Source of the DNA: Muribaculaceae bacterium
GTDB lineage: Bacteria; Bacteroidota; Bacteroidia; Bacteroidales; Muribaculaceae
Direction of reading: 5' to 3'
Length of the DNA stretch: 6,839 nt
NCBI GenBank assembly: GCA_017962285.1
Contig: JAGCVR010000150.1
Location: 1 to 6,839 of the forward strand
The translations under genes and the position numbers were made by a program. Shown one piece after another: positions 4,307 to 6,839 of the stretch (position 1 is the stretch's first letter; the number at the start of each line of letters is the position of its first letter). The notes under the pieces were generated by a model, which saw only the letters and a list, made by a program, of their open reading frames with translations, searched no databases and had not been told where the DNA came from.

Positions 4307-6839
4307 ATGGCATTTTTAGATTTTCTGAAGTTCTTTTTAGGAGACAAGTCGCAGCGCGATATTAAAAAGCTGCAACCCCTTGTGGATAAAACCCTTGAAA
4401 TACACGAAGAACTGAAAAACCTCAGCAACGACGAGTTGCGCGCCCGCACGGCACAAATCCGCGAAATGCTTTCGCAGAGTGTGGCGGGATATAAGGAGGA
4501 AATAGCAAAGACAAAAGAGGAAATTGAATCGCTCGAATACGATAAGCGTGAACCCCTGTGGGACAAAATCGACAAGCTGGAAGGCAAAATCCTCGATGAG
4601 CTCGAGGACCGGCTGAACGACTCGCTCCCCACCGTGTTCGCCATAGTAAAGGAAACCGCCCGCAGGTTTGCCGAAAACGAGAATGTGGAGGTCACCGCCA
4701 CCCAGATGGACCGCGACCTCGCAGCCGAGGGACGCGACTTCCTCACACTCGACGGCGACAAGGCCATCTATCACAATCACTGGGAAGCCGGCGGCAACGA
4801 AACGGTGTGGAACATGGTTCACTATGACGTTCAGCTCATTGGCGGCGCCGTGCTTCATCAGGGAAAAATCGCCGAGATGGCAACCGGTGAAGGAAAGACG
4901 CTGGTGGCAACATTGCCGGTATTCCTCAACGCACTCACTGGAAACGGTGTGCATGTTGTGACAGTGAACGACTACCTTGCTAAGCGTGACTCCGAGTGGA
5001 TGGGACCGCTCTATATGTTCCACGGACTGAGCGTGGCTTGTATCGACAAGACGCAGCCCAACAGCGACGAGCGCCGTCATGCATATAACTGCGACATCAC
5101 TTTCGGTACGAACAGCGAATTCGGCTTCGACTACCTTCGCGACAACATGGCGATGAGACCCGAGGACTGCGTGCAGCGCAGCCACAACTACGCTATCGTC
5201 GACGAGGTTGACTCGGTGCTTATCGATGACGCCCGTACCCCTCTCATTATTTCAGGTCCGGTGGCAAAGGGCGAAGACCAGTATTTCAACGACTTCAAGC
5301 CCAATGTGGAACGCGTTTACGAAGCCCAGAGGCGGCTCGTGACCCAGTTGCTCACCGATGCCAAGCGGCTCATGGCGAGCGACGATGAGAAAGACGTGAA
5401 AGAAGGGGCGCTTCTTCTGTTCCGTGCCTATAAGGGTCTGCCCAAGTACAAACCGCTGATCCGCTTCCTCTCGCAGGACGGCATCAAGCCCATGATGCTC
5501 AAGACGGAAGCATACTATATGCAGGACAACAACCGCGAGATGCCGGTAGTTACCGATCCGCTGTTCTTCATCATCGAGGAGCAGAACAATACGGTGGAAC
5601 TCACCGACAAGGGCATCGACGTGCTGACAAAGGGAACCGACGACCCGAAATTCTTCGTACTGCCCGATATAGCTGCCGAACTCTCGGCAGTTACGAACGA
5701 GCCTCTGAGCGATGAGGAGAAAGTGGCAAAGAAAGACGAACTGCTTTCGAACTATGCCATTAAGTCGGAACGTGTTCACACCGTTACCCAGCTGCTCAAG
5801 GCTTACACACTCTTCAACCGCGACGATGAATATATCGTTACCGAAGACGGTAAGGTGAAAATCGTGGACGAACAGACGGGCCGTGTGATGGAAGGCCGCC
5901 GATACAGCGACGGACTCCACCAGGCAATCGAGGCCAAGGAAGGCGTGAAAGTGGAAGCCGCCACGCAGACGTTTGCCACGATTACGCTGCAGAACTATTT
6001 CCGCATGTATCACAAACTCGCCGGTATGACCGGTACCGCCATCACGGAAGAGGGCGAGTTCGACAATATCTACAAGCTCGAGGTTGTGACAATCCCCACC
6101 AACAAGCCTGTGATTCGCATGGATATGCCCGACCGTGTCTATAAGACCGAGAAAGAGAAATTCGCAGCGGTAATAGACGAGATAGTGCGGATGCGCGATG
6201 CAGGACGTCCAACCCTCGTGGGTACCACCAGCGTGGAAATCTCCGAGAAACTGAGCCGACTCCTGAATATGCGTCACATTGAACACAACGTCCTCAACGC
6301 CAAGCTGCACCAGAAGGAGGCCGACATCGTGGCTCACGCCGGTCGCTCCGTGAACGGCAAGGGTGTGGTTACAATCGCCACCAACATGGCAGGTCGTGGA
6401 ACCGACATCAAGCTTACCGAAGAAGTGCGTGCCGCAGGCGGTCTTGCCATTATCGGCACCGAGCGCCATGAATCACGTCGTGTGGACCGCCAGTTGCGCG
6501 GTCGTTCAGGCCGTCAGGGCGACCCGGGTAGTTCGGTGTTCTTCGTTTCGTTCGAGGACAAGGTGATGCGTCTGTTCGCCAGCGAACGTGTGGTGAAATT
6601 CCTGGACCGCATGGGACTGCACGATGGTGAGGCGATTGAGTCGAAGATGGTGACCAATGCCATTGAAAACGCCCAGAAACGTGTGGAAGAGAATAACTTC
6701 GGTATCCGTAAGCACCTGCTCGAGTACGACGATGTGATGAACACTCAGCGTAATGTGGTCTATACCCGTCGCCGCCACGCACTTGTGGGAGAGCGAATCG
6801 GCACCGATATCATCAACACACTCTACGACAGCGTGGAAG
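4307..6839 (+). CDS. secA: Preprotein translocase ATPase SecA, 3' end beyond the window
   Basis: SecA is the ATPase motor that pushes unfolded preproteins through SecYEG. The frame starts [20 protein letters not shown] and stays open for 844 codons to the window edge. Walker A is MATGEGKT at 191-198 (K197), Walker B is DEVDS at 299-303, the conserved VDEQTGR lies at 520-526 (VDEHTGR in E. coli), and the arginine-finger motif [14 protein letters not shown] is at 728-741. EYDDVMN then marks the start of the helical scaffold. Compared with E. coli (K108, D209) Walker A and B are shifted by about 90 residues, through a charged N-terminal insertion (around 60-150). By VDEQTGR the shift has grown to about 170 residues, so a second insertion lies in the preprotein-binding domain (around 320-500). 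Such insertions are known in Bacteroidetes SecA, which is usually about 1,100 residues long. The missing part would be the end of the scaffold, the wing domain and the linker. There is no Shine-Dalgarno sequence, only an A-rich leader. Confidence 0.98.
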   Translation, partial: MAFLDFLKFFLGDKSQRDIKKLQPLVDKTLEIHEELKNLSNDELRARTAQIREMLSQSVAGYKEEIAKTKEEIESLEYDKREPLWDKIDKLEGKILDELEDRLNDSLPTVFAIVKETARRFAENENVEVTATQMDRDLAAEGRDFLTLDGDKAIYHNHWEAGGNETVWNMVHYDVQLIGGAVLHQGKIAEMATGEGKTLVATLPVFLNALTGNGVHVVTVNDYLAKRDSEWMGPLYMFHGLSVACIDKTQPNSDERRHAYNCDITFGTNSEFGFDYLRDNMAMRPEDCVQRSHNYAIVDEVDSVLIDDARTPLIISGPVAKGEDQYFNDFKPNVERVYEAQRRLVTQLLTDAKRLMASDDEKDVKEGALLLFRAYKGLPKYKPLIRFLSQDGIKPMMLKTEAYYMQDNNREMPVVTDPLFFIIEEQNNTVELTDKGIDVLTKGTDDPKFFVLPDIAAELSAVTNEPLSDEEKVAKKDELLSNYAIKSERVHTVTQLLKAYTLFNRDDEYIVTEDGKVKIVDEQTGRVMEGRRYSDGLHQAIEAKEGVKVEAATQTFATITLQNYFRMYHKLAGMTGTAITEEGEFDNIYKLEVVTIPTNKPVIRMDMPDRVYKTEKEKFAAVIDEIVRMRDAGRPTLVGTTSVEISEKLSRLLNMRHIEHNVLNAKLHQKEADIVAHAGRSVNGKGVVTIATNMAGRGTDIKLTEEVRAAGGLAIIGTERHESRRVDRQLRGRSGRQGDPGSSVFFVSFEDKVMRLFASERVVKFLDRMGLHDGEAIESKMVTNAIENAQKRVEENNFGIRKHLLEYDDVMNTQRNVVYTRRRHALVGERIGTDIINTLYDSVE

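Noticed and set aside
5252..6469. Minus-strand open frame of 405 codons inside secA
   Set aside because: It is antisense to highly conserved secA sequence and has no motif; it is a by-product of secA codon use.

Overview
The window looks like a chromosomal segment from a member of the Bacteroidales, probably Prevotella-like or related. The clues are SecA with the long insertions typical of Bacteroidetes, Bacteroidetes-type promoters (-7 box TAnnTTTG) in every intergenic region that has a gene start, A-rich leaders with little or no Shine-Dalgarno sequence, and GC-rich coding DNA separated by AT-rich spacers. The genus is inference.

Layout, left to right. (1) Bases 1-196, minus strand: N-terminus of an ApbE-like FAD:protein FMN transferase that runs off the left edge. 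(2) Bases 197-283: divergent promoter region. (3) Bases 284-904, plus: a 206-residue exported protein of unknown function. (4) Bases 905-1236: no convincing gene. This stretch holds two imperfect inverted repeats, then a strong promoter and a leader RNA that can fold into a three-way junction. (5) Bases 1237-2190, plus: secreted M23 metallopeptidase with a C-terminal LysM domain, ended by a clear intrinsic terminator at 2211-2245. (6) Bases 2253-4124, minus: a full-length, apparently intact phage-type terminase large subunit (ATPase plus RNase H-like nuclease) with no other phage gene on either side. (7) Bases 4125-4306: divergent promoters for the terminase and secA. (8) Bases 4307-6839, plus: secA, which runs off the right edge after 844 codons.

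Functionally, most of the window concerns the cell envelope: SecA drives export through SecYEG, the M23/LysM protein and the 206-residue protein are predicted Sec substrates, and ApbE flavinylates envelope redox proteins. There is no operon; each gene seems to have its own promoter. The outlier is the terminase. It is a single virus-derived gene wedged convergently against a cell-wall hydrolase and divergently from secA, with intact catalytic motifs and its own promoter, whose spacer carries an operator-like inverted repeat. This gene and the structured leader of the M23 gene are the two points most worth following up.
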